The notes beneath the pieces are model-generated. The model did no database searches, was not told the DNA's origin, and worked only from the letters and a program-made list of their open reading frames with translations. DNA of 48,665 bases from Verrucomicrobiota bacterium (GTDB taxonomy: Bacteria > Verrucomicrobiota > Verrucomicrobiia > Limisphaerales > JACRJZ01). Within the stretch, counting starts at the first letter, position 1; every line of letters begins with the position of its first letter. The stretch spans positions 1 through 48,665 of the forward strand of contig JACRJZ010000065.1 in NCBI GenBank assembly GCA_016219875.1, read 5' to 3'. Positions 6,956 to 15,659 of this stretch are shown in pieces. The position numbers were made by a program, and so were the translations under genes.

Positions 6956-7717
6956 ATGCGGAACATCTATTGCCTCTCGATCGTTGGCGCGCTGGCCATG
7001 CTCTGGCTTGCGGGTTGCGCCGAGCCCGCCTGTTGCTGCAAATCCACTCCTGCCCAATCGGCGGTGCCCGCCACGCCGCCGCCGAGTCCGCCTCCGGCCA
7101 AAGCCGAGCCGGTGCCGGCGGCGAAGGCCGTGCCCGCCGCCGCCAACGCCGACGGCTGGCGGAGCCTCTTCGACGGCAAGACGCTGACCGGCTGGCAGGA
7201 AGCGGACTTCGCCGGGCGCGGGCCGGTCACGGTGACGAACGGCGAAATCGTGCTGCGCACGGGCTACATGACCGGCATCGTGTGGACCAACACCCACGAT
7301 CTGCTGCGCATGAACTACGAGATCGAACTCGAAGCCAAACGCACGGAGGGCAGCGACTTCTTCTCCACGCTGACGTTCCCGGTGGGGACGAATCCCTGCT
7401 CGCTCGTCGTGGGCGGCTGGGGTGGCGGCTTGGTCGGGCTGTCGTGCCTGGACGGCGAAGACGCGGCCAACAACGAGACGAGCAAGACGGTCGAGTTCAA
7501 ACAGAACCAGTGGTACCACGTCCGCGTCCAGGTGTTGCCGGAAAAAATTCTGGCCTGGATCGACGACGAGAAGCTGGTGGACGTCGTCACCACCGACCGG
7601 CGCGTCGGCATCCGTCTCGAATGCGAACCGTGCCTGCCGCTGGGCGTAGCCACGTGGTCCACGACGGGCGTGTTGCGGAACATCCGGGTGAGGCCGCTGC
7701 CCGAAGGCGGGAAGTAA
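6956..7717 (+). CDS. DUF1080 (3-keto-disaccharide hydrolase-like) lipoprotein
   Basis: A lipoprotein signal with lipobox LAGC ends near residue 18, followed by an Ala/Pro linker to about residue 60. A single DUF1080 beta-sandwich domain then starts at GWRSLFDGKTLTGWQEADF and ends at the typical LRNIRVRPLP. Some members of this concanavalin-like family hydrolyse 3-keto-glycosides, and many act in carbohydrate use in Verrucomicrobia and Planctomycetes. I took the ATG at 6956 because it starts the signal peptide; the in-frame start at 6875 adds non-signal sequence. The next gene converges, 15 bp away. Confidence 0.9.
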   Translation: MRNIYCLSIVGALAMLWLAGCAEPACCCKSTPAQSAVPATPPPSPPPAKAEPVPAAKAVPAAANADGWRSLFDGKTLTGWQEADFAGRGPVTVTNGEIVLRTGYMTGIVWTNTHDLLRMNYEIELEAKRTEGSDFFSTLTFPVGTNPCSLVVGGWGGGLVGLSCLDGEDAANNETSKTVEFKQNQWYHVRVQVLPEKILAWIDDEKLVDVVTTDRRVGIRLECEPCLPLGVATWSTTGVLRNIRVRPLPEGGK

Positions 7718-7732
7718 GCCCGCCGCGGTCGG

Positions 7733-8491
7733 TCACGGCTTCCACACCACCGCGTTCAGCACGATGCGCGCGTAGGCGGGATTCTCGAAGTCCAACGCGC
7801 TGTGGCCGGGCAGGAGATACACGATCCAACCCTTCCCCGCCGCGCGGACCCAGCCAGCGTGTTTCTGGAAGTAGGTCTGGCCGGATTTGGCGTCCTGGTA
7901 TTTGAAGCCCAGCAACACCGTGCGCGGCTCGGTGAGGACATGGTTCAGATACACCTCCGACTTCGGCAGCGTGAAGCCCGGCAGCGACTTCTCGCCTGCG
8001 CCTGCGGCCGTGGCAGGCAAGTCGATCCTCGCAGGGTAGGTGACGCCGTGCGTGGTGATGAAGTGGGCCGGGGCGAGATTCACGAGGTCGAGCGTGACCG
8101 GCTCGATCCACTTGTAGCCGCCTTGGGCCGCGTCGCCCGGCGGTAAGTCCACGCCGAGGAACTTGAACCACTGCTTGTTCTTGCGCTTGCCGGAGCTGAT
8201 GGAGTGGTGCAGCGCCACCAGTTTGCCGCCCGCGCGGGTGTAGTCGATGAAGGCCCGCTCCGCCGGCTCCTTGAGATCGCGGTGGATATAGACGATCACC
8301 GCCGCGAAGCGCGCCAAGTCGGGCGGCAGGTTGGTCTGCGCGACGATCTGGCTGGAGAGGTTCTCCGCCGCTTTGAGTTTGGCGGCGAGGAGTTCCATCG
8401 CGGGGAATTCATCGGCGACGATAAGCACGTCCGCGGCGGCAGCGGTGAACGCCAACGACAAACTGACCAACAGGAGCACGAGCGTTTTCAT
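7733..8491 (-). CDS. Exported ThuA-like domain protein
   Basis: The signal peptide MKTLVLLLVSLSLAFTAAAA is followed by a glutamine-amidotransferase-like ThuA domain: DVLIVADEFPAME, FAAVIVYIHRD, GGKLVALHHSISSG, and a C-terminal KGWIVYLLPGHSALDFENPA. ThuA-like proteins cluster with sugar-use genes; ThuA itself belongs to trehalose utilisation. The protein has 252 residues, normal for a single domain. The start at 8491 opens the signal peptide; an upstream start at 8653 would overlap the divergent protease gene. Confidence 0.88.
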   Translation of the reverse strand: MKTLVLLLVSLSLAFTAAAADVLIVADEFPAMELLAAKLKAAENLSSQIVAQTNLPPDLARFAAVIVYIHRDLKEPAERAFIDYTRAGGKLVALHHSISSGKRKNKQWFKFLGVDLPPGDAAQGGYKWIEPVTLDLVNLAPAHFITTHGVTYPARIDLPATAAGAGEKSLPGFTLPKSEVYLNHVLTEPRTVLLGFKYQDAKSGQTYFQKHAGWVRAAGKGWIVYLLPGHSALDFENPAYARIVLNAVVWKP

Positions 8492-8652
8492 GGCGGGATG
8501 ATTCCGCTGACCGGCTTTGCAGGCAAGCCCACAAACGGAGCGCCGGCCCCTGGAAAAGCCCAAAAAAGCATTGACACAGGCGGCGCCGCGGACCAAGCCT
8601 CGCCAGCGATAGGCTGAGCAGGAATGCCAGCGAACCGCCGGTTCAACAGTCA

Positions 8653-9771
8653 ATGCCGCACCCTATGAAAACTCGGAACAACTCAACCAAAATCAACCTT
8701 CAGATCTTGTCCGCCTTGCTGGTGATGGTGGGCTTGGGCAACGCTCAGGCCGACAACGGGCCGCAGCATCGAGTGCCACAACTTCGTCCTGTCGCTTTGG
8801 GGACCAGCGGCGGCAACATCGCCGATCGAAGCAGACGGTATTGCTGCAGCGGGACGCTGGGGGCGTTGGTGCAGGATGCCGCGGGCAAGAAGTACATTCT
8901 CAGCAACAACCACGTCCTGGCCCGAGGCAATCAGGCAGCCCTGGGAGAAGACATCAACCAACCTGGCATGATCGATCAGAACTGCAGTCAGCAAGGAGCG
9001 GTCGCTGATTTGTCGAGTTTCGTGCGGATTCAATTCTGGAGCGGAAAGAAGAGGCCCCTCAACTATGTGGACGCCGCCATCGCGGCGATCCGGCCGGCGG
9101 ATGCGTCCAACCCGAACGGCTACGTGCAGGCCGACGGCACGATCTTGGACATCGGGACGGTGAGCAGCGAAACGGTGGCTCCCTCCGCCGGTTTGGTGGT
9201 CGCGAAAAGCGGGCGAACGACGGGCTACACCGCGGGAGTGATTGCGGCGGTCGGCGTCACCGTGAACGTCGCGTATTCCCAAACCTGCGGCGGCGCCAAC
9301 AACCTGACGGCGACGTTCAGTGACCAGATTCGCATCGACGGCGCTGGCTTCAGTGCGGGCGGAGACTCCGGCTCGTTGATCGTCGAACTGGCGCCGGGCG
9401 GAGCGGACGGCAGGCCCCGCGCCGTCGGACTCCTTTTCGCCGGTGGCGCCACTTCGACCTTTGCCAACCGCATTGGCAATGTCCTCACTGGCTTGGGCGT
9501 GACGATGGTGGGCGGAACGACGACCACCGCCTCGGGCGTGACGGTCGGTGGGGCCGATTTCTTGGCGACAGCCAAGGCCGCGAAGGAGCGCCATTCGCAG
9601 GCGCTCTTGGACACTCCGGGCGTGCATGGCCACGGCGTGGGACACTCGCCGGGAGGGCAGCCTGTCATCGAGGTCTATGTGGAGGATGAGCCGGCGAAAG
9701 GCCGCGTGCCGAGCCAATTGGACGGCGTCCCGGTGCGGGTGATCGTGACCGGACCGATTGTGGCTTTTTAG
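8653..9771 (+). CDS. Exported trypsin-like serine protease
   Basis: This is a chymotrypsin-fold peptidase with a complete-looking triad: His in SNNHVLA near residue 86, Asp in YVDAAIAAI near 138, and Ser in AGGDSGSLIVE near 240. A hydrophobic segment (residues 16-32) ending ALLVMVGLGNAQA suggests export. The last 60 residues, after VGGADFLATAKAAKERHSQ, form a small C-terminal region ending IEVYVEDE...VPVRVIVTGPIVAF, which resembles the C-terminal part of Nal1-like trypsin-fold proteins. The start may be 8653 or 8665. Substrate unknown. Confidence 0.88.
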   Translation: MPHPMKTRNNSTKINLQILSALLVMVGLGNAQADNGPQHRVPQLRPVALGTSGGNIADRSRRYCCSGTLGALVQDAAGKKYILSNNHVLARGNQAALGEDINQPGMIDQNCSQQGAVADLSSFVRIQFWSGKKRPLNYVDAAIAAIRPADASNPNGYVQADGTILDIGTVSSETVAPSAGLVVAKSGRTTGYTAGVIAAVGVTVNVAYSQTCGGANNLTATFSDQIRIDGAGFSAGGDSGSLIVELAPGGADGRPRAVGLLFAGGATSTFANRIGNVLTGLGVTMVGGTTTTASGVTVGGADFLATAKAAKERHSQALLDTPGVHGHGVGHSPGGQPVIEVYVEDEPAKGRVPSQLDGVPVRVIVTGPIVAF

Positions 9772-9891
9772 CTTGCCCTGTTTGAAGAGCGGGCGGTGTC
9801 AGCGTCTGGCCCATGTCGGTCAGCAACTTGCCGCCCAGGGGTTGAGGGGAATTTGTCCGTCGCTGACCGCACGCAGGAGCTTCCGCCGTAG

Positions 9892-9992
9892 CGCAGACAT
9901 TCTTGTCTGCGGGTTCGCCGAACTTTCCAGTTCGACGAGCGGGGGTTCTGCGGACTGGGAAGTCCGCAGAACCCGCAGGCTGGAAAGCCTGC
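9892..9992. repeat. Array of short hairpins with variable stems (array 2)
   Basis: Four consecutive hairpins are seen: CGCAGACA/TGTCTGCG (9892-9911), CGAACT/AGTTCG (9919-9934), a perfect 14-bp stem GGGTTCTGCGGACT with its complement (9943-9974), and GCAGGCT/AGCCTGC (9975-9992). The first two loops are TTCT and TTCC; the last two are GGGA and GGAA. The layout matches array 1 (3589-3735) although most stem sequences differ. The gap 9772-10082 holds this array and no gene. Confidence 0.88.
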
Positions 9993-10082
9993 GCTCCGAC
10001 GCTCGCTGGGCAAGACGGGAACCTTACCTCGCCTCCCCTTTCCCCCTTGACGCTGCTCCGGCGCGCGAGTGGAATCCGGCCC

Positions 10083-11429
10083 ATGAACTCAACGCCGTTC
10101 CAGATTCATCGTCGCCGTTTTCTCAAGTCCGCTCTCGCCGCTTCCGCCGCCACCGGTCTGCCGCTCTGGTGGCTGGAACAGGAGCAGGCCCGCGCCGCGG
10201 AACGCAAGCCGCTTGGCCCGAATGACCGGCCCGGCGTCGCGCTCATCGGCTGCGGCGGCATGGGCCGCGGCGACGCGGGCAACGCGCGGCGCTTGGGCGA
10301 CATTGTGGCCGTGTGCGACGTGGACCAGGGCCACGTGGAGGCGGCGGCCAAGCAGTTCACGAAAGACGGCAAGGCGCCGGCGCAGTTCAACGACTTCCGC
10401 AAACTCCTGGAACGCGACGATGTCCACGTCGTGCTCGTGGGCACGCCGGACCACTGGCACACGCTGGCCAGCATGGCCGCGGTCAAGGCGGGGAAGGATG
10501 TCTATTGCGAGAAACCGCTCACGCTCACCATCGACGAGGGCAAGCGTCTCGTGCAGTTGGTGCGCGCGCGCAAGGCCGTCCTCCAGACCGGCAGCCAACA
10601 GCGCAGCGACCGCAAGTTCCGCCTCGCCTGCGAACTGGTCCGCAACGGGCGCATCGGCCAGCTCAAGCAAGTGACCGCGTTCCTGCCCGCCGGATTGCGC
10701 GAGGGGCCGTTCAGGACGGTGCCGGTGCCCGCCGGACTGAACTGGGATTACTGGCAAGGCCAGGCGCCCGCGACCGACTACGTGCCGCAACGCTGCCACA
10801 CGTTCTTCCGCTACTTCCTGGAATACTCCGGCGGCACCATGACCGACTGGGGCGCGCACCACAACGACATCGCCCGCTGGGCCATCGGACTCGACGGCCC
10901 GACCGAAGTAGAGGGCAAGGTCCTGGCTGAACCGATCCCCGGCGGTTACACGGCGATCAGCGAATACGAAGTCACCTTCACCTACGCGAACGGCGTGAAA
11001 CAGATCGCCAAGACCACCAAGGATGACAACATCTTCGGCGGTGCCGTGAACAAAGAGGGCCAGCGCAACGGCCTCAAGTTCGAGGGCACCGACGGTTGGA
11101 TTTGGGTGAACCGCGGCGATTTCAATGCCAGCAACGACGCCATTATTTCGACGCCCTTGCCAGAAAACGCGATCCGCCTGCCCGTGAGCAGCGACCACAT
11201 GGGCAACCTCTTCGACTGCGTGCGCTCGCGCAAAAACCCGGTCGCCCACGTCGAAGTCGGCCACCGCTCCGCCAGCATCTGCCACCTCGCCGCCATCGCG
11301 CTGCGGTTGCGCCGCAAGTTAAAGTGGGACCCGAACGCGGAGCAATTCGTCGGCGACGGCGCGAAAGAAGCCAACGCCCACGTCGCCCGCGAAATGCGGA
11401 AGCCGTACGACTACGGCTTCATCGCGTAA
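10083..11429 (+). CDS. Tat-exported Gfo/Idh/MocA family oxidoreductase
   Basis: A twin-arginine signal, HRRRFLKSALAASAATGLP, occupies residues 9-27, so the folded protein with its cofactor is probably exported. The Rossmann motif GCGGMGRGDAGN and the family motif YCEKPLTLT follow, then a C-terminal alpha/beta domain with TDWGAHHNDIARWAIG. Such NAD(P)-dependent proteins oxidise or reduce sugars and related polyols. At 448 residues it is normal for Tat-linked members. The ATG at 10083 opens the Tat signal; longer frames run through hairpin array 2. Confidence 0.92.
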   Translation: MNSTPFQIHRRRFLKSALAASAATGLPLWWLEQEQARAAERKPLGPNDRPGVALIGCGGMGRGDAGNARRLGDIVAVCDVDQGHVEAAAKQFTKDGKAPAQFNDFRKLLERDDVHVVLVGTPDHWHTLASMAAVKAGKDVYCEKPLTLTIDEGKRLVQLVRARKAVLQTGSQQRSDRKFRLACELVRNGRIGQLKQVTAFLPAGLREGPFRTVPVPAGLNWDYWQGQAPATDYVPQRCHTFFRYFLEYSGGTMTDWGAHHNDIARWAIGLDGPTEVEGKVLAEPIPGGYTAISEYEVTFTYANGVKQIAKTTKDDNIFGGAVNKEGQRNGLKFEGTDGWIWVNRGDFNASNDAIISTPLPENAIRLPVSSDHMGNLFDCVRSRKNPVAHVEVGHRSASICHLAAIALRLRRKLKWDPNAEQFVGDGAKEANAHVAREMRKPYDYGFIA

Positions 11430-11654
11430 GCGGGCCGCGCACCAACCTCAGCGCCGGCGAAAACGCAGGGCGACACTTCCCGCCGCTCCCCGCGGCCTCT
11501 CTGACTTTGCAGAAGCGCGCCCGCAGGAAGCCGGGCCAGCGCCGTCGCTGCGGACTGGGGCCGCGCGGCGGAAAAAAGACTTGAGCGAACCATTTGACAA
11601 ACCGCAGCGCGTAACGAATTAGTGTTGGCATCGAGAAAAGCGGAGAACGCTTAT
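11430..11654. other. Spacer ahead of the PUR-domain gene
   Basis: The first 150 bases after the oxidoreductase stop are very GC-rich and show no gene. The last 60 hold a probable sigma-70 promoter and a ribosome-binding site for the PUR-domain gene, GGAG at 11642-11645, nine bases before its ATG. Confidence 0.6.
11594..11622 (+). promoter_or_regulatory. Probable sigma-70 promoter of the PUR-domain gene
   Basis: A consensus -35 box TTGACA (11594-11599) is separated by 17 bp from a weak -10 box AATTAG (11617-11622). Transcription would start near 11630, about 25 bases before the ATG at 11655. Confidence 0.55.
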
Positions 11655-11954
11655 ATGGGAATGACTATGAGCATCCATTCGAGTCCTACAGTTTCCGGGT
11701 TCCGGAGCCACAAGCCACCGGTCCAGGAGGAGACGCTGAAGAGTGAGAAGATTCAGGTCGAGCGGAAGACGTTCATCCTGGTCCTGAAAGAAAACGCGCG
11801 CGGCCGGTTTCTCCGCATCACCGAGGACGTGGGAGGACGGCGGGACAGTATCATTGTTCCCTCAACGGGTTTGGAGGATTTCAAGCGCATCGTCGATGAC
11901 ATGCTGCGGGCCTCGCAAGACATGCCGATCAAGCCCGAACCCGTCGCGCTATAG
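11655..11954 (+). CDS. PUR-domain (Pur-alpha-like) nucleic-acid-binding protein
   Basis: The product has 99 residues. The core from about 35 to 88, RKTFILVLKENARGRFLRIT then GGRRDSIIVPSTGLEDFKRI, matches the PUR repeat of bacterial Pur-alpha-like proteins (Borrelia BpuR, Bacteroidetes DUF3276), which bind single-stranded DNA and RNA. The ATG at 11655 has the best spaced Shine-Dalgarno site; an in-frame ATG at 11622 is possible. The stop overlaps the convergent rsfS stop within the palindrome CTATAG at 11949-11954. Confidence 0.85.
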   Translation: MGMTMSIHSSPTVSGFRSHKPPVQEETLKSEKIQVERKTFILVLKENARGRFLRITEDVGGRRDSIIVPSTGLEDFKRIVDDMLRASQDMPIKPEPVAL

Positions 11955-12347
11955 CCCGGCCGGGGCTGAGTCCGAAGCCGTCGGTTTCTTGCGGGCGCGC
12001 GGAGCACGCGGCACCACGCGCGGCGCATCACCCCAGAGACCTTCCAGATCGTAGTGGCTCCGCAAATCGGAACGCATGATGTGGACAATGACGTCCACGT
12101 AGTCGATCACCATCCACGACGCGCGCAGCGTCCCATCCACAGCGCGGGGGCGCTCGCCGTTCTTCTCGCGGTTCTTCTCACTGATTTCCTCCGCGATGGC
12201 GCGCATGTGCGGTTCGCTGGTGGCGGAGACGATGACAAAGAAGTCCGTCACGCTGGAGAGCTTCCTCACGTCGAGCACCACGAGGTTCTCCGCTTTCTTG
12301 TCGTCCGCAAACTTGCGGCAGGCCAGAGCCAGTTTCTTTGAATCCAT
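11949..12347 (-). CDS. rsfS: Ribosomal silencing factor
   Basis: RsfS binds ribosomal protein uL14 and blocks subunit joining in slow growth. The family core is clear: FADDKKAENLVVLDVRKLSS, then TDFFVIVSATSEPHMRAIAE and the C-terminal SWMVIDYVDVIVHIM. A basic Ala/Pro-rich tail of about 25 residues (VPRAPRARKKPTASDSAPAG) follows. It lies directly downstream of nadD, a common pairing. I took the ATG at 12347; an ATG at 12377 overlaps the nadD stop as TGATG and would add 10 residues, so translational coupling is possible. Confidence 0.93.
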   Translation of the reverse strand: MDSKKLALACRKFADDKKAENLVVLDVRKLSSVTDFFVIVSATSEPHMRAIAEEISEKNREKNGERPRAVDGTLRASWMVIDYVDVIVHIMRSDLRSHYDLEGLWGDAPRVVPRAPRARKKPTASDSAPAGL

Positions 12348-12376
12348 TGCTGGGCGGGACGATGACCCCATAGCCA

Positions 12377-12973
12377 TCAAAGATAAAGCCGATTGTTGTA
12401 GATGAATTCGGCCACGGCGGCAGGGACCAAATGGGTGACGGCCTGCCGGGCTTTCACCCGCTGACGGACTTGCGACGAAGACACAGCGAGCGGGAACCCG
12501 CCCAGCGTCCGCACACGAAATGGAACCGGCGGCGGCGCCATCACCTCGCCGGGCCGGGGGATGACCACAAACTGCGCCAGGCGCGCCAGTTCGTCCGCCT
12601 CGCGCCACTGCGGCAGTTTGGAGACGTGGTCGGCGCCGATGAGGTAGAACAACTCGGCCGGCGCAAACCTCGCTGCGTAATCGCGCACGGTGTCGATGGT
12701 GTAAGAGACGCCGCCGCGGCGGATCTCCTGGTCGTCGATCTCGTAACGGGCTTCCCCTGCCAAGGCCAGTCGCAGCATCGCCAACCGGGCGGACGCGGGA
12801 GCCGGTTCAGCCCCGGGCTTGAACGGCGACTGAGCGGCAGGAATGAAGAACAGCCGCGACAGGCCCAATTCTTCGCACGCGGCTTGAGCAACCAGGAGGT
12901 GCCCCAGATGAACCGGATCGAACGAGCCGCCGAATAGGCCGAGGCGGCCCTCGACGCGCGCGCAGTTCATCAT
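12377..12973 (-). CDS. nadD: Nicotinate-nucleotide adenylyltransferase
   Basis: NadD adenylates nicotinate mononucleotide in NAD synthesis. The nucleotidyltransferase signature GLFGGSFDPVHLGHL lies near residues 12-26, and the second signature region is SSSQVRQRVK near residue 170. Length 198 is normal. I chose the ATG at 12973 because GGTGGAG lies five bases upstream; a GTG at 12982 and an ATG at 12970 are alternatives. It follows aspS by 15 bp and precedes rsfS, so the three are probably one operon. Confidence 0.95.
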   Translation of the reverse strand: MMNCARVEGRLGLFGGSFDPVHLGHLLVAQAACEELGLSRLFFIPAAQSPFKPGAEPAPASARLAMLRLALAGEARYEIDDQEIRRGGVSYTIDTVRDYAARFAPAELFYLIGADHVSKLPQWREADELARLAQFVVIPRPGEVMAPPPVPFRVRTLGGFPLAVSSSQVRQRVKARQAVTHLVPAAVAEFIYNNRLYL

Positions 12974-12988
12974 CGTCTCCACCAGATG

Positions 12989-14788
12989 TCACTCCTTCTT
13001 CCCCACCTTCAACTCGAGATGCAGGTCGCGGAGTTGTTTTGGCTCCACGCCGCCGGGCGAGTCGGTCATCAGGCAGGTGCCTTTGGCCGTCTTCGGGAAG
13101 GCGATGACGTCGCGGATGCTCGGGGTGCCGCACAGGATGGCGATCATGCGGTCAAAGCCCAGCGCGATGCCTCCGTGCGGCGGCGCGCCGTAGCGGAAGG
13201 CTTCGAGCATGTAGCCAAACCGCGCCGTCACCATGTCCGGCGGGATCGCCAGGATGTCCTCGAAGATCGTTTTCTGCACGTCGCGCTGGTGGATGCGGAT
13301 GCTGCCGCCGCCCAGTTCGACGCCGTTGACCACCACATCGTAGTGCTGGCCGCGGACTTTCTTCGGATCCTGTTTGAGCAGCGGGATGTCCTCCGCCACC
13401 GGCGCGGTGAACGGATGATGGCTCGAATACCAGCGGTTCATTTCCTTGTCGAAGCTGAGCAGCGGGAAATCCACCACCCACAAGAAGTCGAACCGGTTCG
13501 GATCGACGACCAGCTTGCCCTGCGCCTTCAGCACGTCGGCGCAATAGAGCCGGATCTTGCCAAGGATTTCGCAGGCGTTCAGCCATTGGTCCGCCGCGAA
13601 GAGAATCAAGTCGCCCTCCGCCATCGCCAGCTTCTTCGCCAGCGCGTCTTTCTCCGCGGCGCTGAAGAATTTCACGATCGGCGATTTCCATTCGCCGCCC
13701 TCGACCTTGATGTAGGCCAGTCCCTTGGCCCCGAAACCTTTGGCTGTCTCGGTCATGGCTTCGATCTGCCCTTGCGTGACGCAGGCGAGGCCTTTGGCGT
13801 TGATGGCCTTCACCACGCCACCGTTGGCGATGGCCCCGCTGAAGACTTTGAACGTGCTGGCGCGGAACTCCTCCGTGAAGTCCGCCAGTTCCATGCCGAA
13901 GCGCGTGTCCGGCTTGTCGATGCCGTAACGGTCCAGCGCTTCCTGGAAGGTGATGCGTTTGAACGAAGTGGGCAGTTCCACGTTGAGCGCGGTCTTCCAG
14001 ACGCGCTTCAAGAGGCCCTCGATCACATCGTAAATGTCCTGTCGTTCGATGAACGACATCTCGATGTCGATCTGCGTGAACTCCGGCTGGCGGTCGGCGC
14101 GCAGGTCTTCGTCGCGATAGCAGCGGGCCAGTTGGAAGTATTTCTCCACGCCCGCGACCATGAGGATTTGCTTGAACTGCTGCGGCGATTGCGGCAGCGC
14201 GTAGAACAGCCCCGGATTGGTCCGGCAGGGCACGATGAACTCGCGCGCGCCCTCCGGCGTGGACTTGAACAACGTCGGCGTCTCGACTTCCAGAAAGCCC
14301 TGCTCGTCCATGAACGCGCGGGTGGCGATGGCCACTTTGGACCGCAGGCGCAGGTTGCGCGCCATCTCCGGGCGGCGCAGATCGAGGTAGCGGTATTGCA
14401 GGCGCAACTCTTCGTTCACCTTGGCGGCAGCTTCGGGATCATCCACCTGGAACGGCAGCACGTCGGCGTAATTCAGCACTTCGAGCGACTGGACCAGGAC
14501 TTCGACTTCTCCGGTGGCGATTTTGGGATTGATGGTCCCGTCGGGACGCTGACGCACTTTGCCGGCGACCGAGATCACGCACTCGCTCCGCAACCCCGCC
14601 GCCTGCTCGAACAGCGCCTTCGGCAAATCCGACGGATCAAAGACCGTCTGCGTGCGGCCTTCGCGGTCGCGCACGTCAATGAAAATGACGCCGCCCAGGT
14701 CGCGCCGGGAGTGGACCCAGCCGGAGAGCGTGACGGTTTGCCCGACGTGGGCGGGGCGCAATTCGTTGCAGTGGTGCGTGCGTTTCAT
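12989..14788 (-). CDS. aspS: Aspartyl-tRNA synthetase
   Basis: This class II synthetase charges tRNA-Asp, or also tRNA-Asn if it is non-discriminating. The N-terminal OB-fold anticodon-binding domain (VTLSGWVHSRRDLGGVIFID) covers about residues 15-105. Motif 2 is YRDEDLRADRQPEFTQID near 220, the bacterial GAD insertion (FRASTFKVFSGAIANGGVVK) lies in the middle, and motif 3 is GIALGFDRMIAILCG near 535. At 599 residues it has the usual bacterial length. The discriminating status cannot be judged by eye. Confidence 0.97.
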   Translation of the reverse strand: MKRTHHCNELRPAHVGQTVTLSGWVHSRRDLGGVIFIDVRDREGRTQTVFDPSDLPKALFEQAAGLRSECVISVAGKVRQRPDGTINPKIATGEVEVLVQSLEVLNYADVLPFQVDDPEAAAKVNEELRLQYRYLDLRRPEMARNLRLRSKVAIATRAFMDEQGFLEVETPTLFKSTPEGAREFIVPCRTNPGLFYALPQSPQQFKQILMVAGVEKYFQLARCYRDEDLRADRQPEFTQIDIEMSFIERQDIYDVIEGLLKRVWKTALNVELPTSFKRITFQEALDRYGIDKPDTRFGMELADFTEEFRASTFKVFSGAIANGGVVKAINAKGLACVTQGQIEAMTETAKGFGAKGLAYIKVEGGEWKSPIVKFFSAAEKDALAKKLAMAEGDLILFAADQWLNACEILGKIRLYCADVLKAQGKLVVDPNRFDFLWVVDFPLLSFDKEMNRWYSSHHPFTAPVAEDIPLLKQDPKKVRGQHYDVVVNGVELGGGSIRIHQRDVQKTIFEDILAIPPDMVTARFGYMLEAFRYGAPPHGGIALGFDRMIAILCGTPSIRDVIAFPKTAKGTCLMTDSPGGVEPKQLRDLHLELKVGKKE

Positions 14789-14939
14789 GTCAAAACAGGG
14801 GGCGGATGTTGGCGGGGACCGCCGCGGAATTCAAAGCAAATCTCCGCTCCGCGAAGCTGCCCCCTGGCCGCACCCACCTTGTGACAAACTCCACCGCCGC
14901 GCGACACGTCGGCGCCTGTCCCGCCGCGCGCCCTCCCGT

Positions 14940-15344
14940 TCAAGCCGGCTTCCCCAGCAGCGCCGGCCAGAACGACCGTTGCTCCAGTTGCTTCTTCTTC
15001 ACCTTGAGCTGCCCCAGGATGGACTGGAGGGTGATGAACTGCTTGTGCCAGCGGTTCTCCACTTCGCGCAGCGACGACTCGTTGGTTTCGCTCAAGTAGC
15101 GGATGGAGGGCGCGGCGGAGATCAGACCATGCACGTCTTCGCGCGTCACCGGCCCGCTCTCAATCGCGGCCAAGATCAGCTCCAGCTCCTGGGTGATGAT
15201 GCTCTTCACTTCGAGGAACTGGTTCTCGTCGTCGAGGGTGAATTTCTTGAAGCGCGCCTGGTTCATGTAGTGGTTGAATTGCTTCCAACACTCCAGGTAG
15301 TTCTCCAGCCGCACGATCAATTCTTCGAGTTGCTTGTTGCGCAT
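14940..15344 (-). CDS. Small helical protein of unknown function
   Basis: The 134-residue product is almost entirely helical and charged (MRNKQLEELIVRLENYLECW ... QFLEVKSIITQELELILAAI ... LREVENRWHKQFITLQSIL), with likely coiled-coil stretches and no signal peptide. It starts 15 bp after the Roadblock-like gene and is probably cotranscribed with the response-regulator gene. I do not recognise the family. Context suggests a partner in the same signalling unit. Confidence 0.75.
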   Translation of the reverse strand: MRNKQLEELIVRLENYLECWKQFNHYMNQARFKKFTLDDENQFLEVKSIITQELELILAAIESGPVTREDVHGLISAAPSIRYLSETNESSLREVENRWHKQFITLQSILGQLKVKKKQLEQRSFWPALLGKPA

Positions 15345-15359
15345 AACGCTCCGGGGTAG

Positions 15360-15659
15360 TCAGTTCTTGGTCAACGATTGCGGCGCGAGGAAGACGATCG
15401 CTCCCCCGCGCAGCTCGCGCGCGGTCAGTTTGAGGGACGGGTAGTTCACGACGAGTTCTTTCACCGGCATCTGCGCCTGCTGCGCGCCGCGGAAGTAGGC
15501 CAGCACTTCGCGCCCGATCTCCTGCATGTGCCCCACGGGAAACGTCTGCGGCAGCGTGTAGGTGATGACGCGTCCGTCGCGGTCCACGGTGAAGCTGCCC
15601 GAAGGCAGCCGCATCAGGCGCGACGGCGACGGCTTGAACCATTTGCTCAGGAAGCCCAT
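15360..15659 (-). CDS. Small Roadblock/LC7-like protein
   Basis: The 99 residues start MGFLSKWFKPSPSRL and then read as one compact alpha/beta domain: GSFTVDRDGRVITYTLP, a helix IGREVLAYFRGAQQAQ, and LKLTARELRGGAIVFLAP. That order (strand with VDRDGRVI, long helix, strands ending in a GG-containing hairpin) resembles the Roadblock/LC7 fold of MglB-type regulators, but this is a visual judgement. Its start overlaps the end of the response-regulator gene by 13 bp, which supports coupling. No MglA-type GTPase is in the window. Confidence 0.75.
   Translation of the reverse strand: MGFLSKWFKPSPSRLMRLPSGSFTVDRDGRVITYTLPQTFPVGHMQEIGREVLAYFRGAQQAQMPVKELVVNYPSLKLTARELRGGAIVFLAPQSLTKN

Noticed and set aside
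12989..14884. Long plus-strand frame opposite aspS
   Set aside because: It is the complement of a well-conserved synthetase in a high-GC genome; composition and lack of family-like blocks mark it as a shadow.
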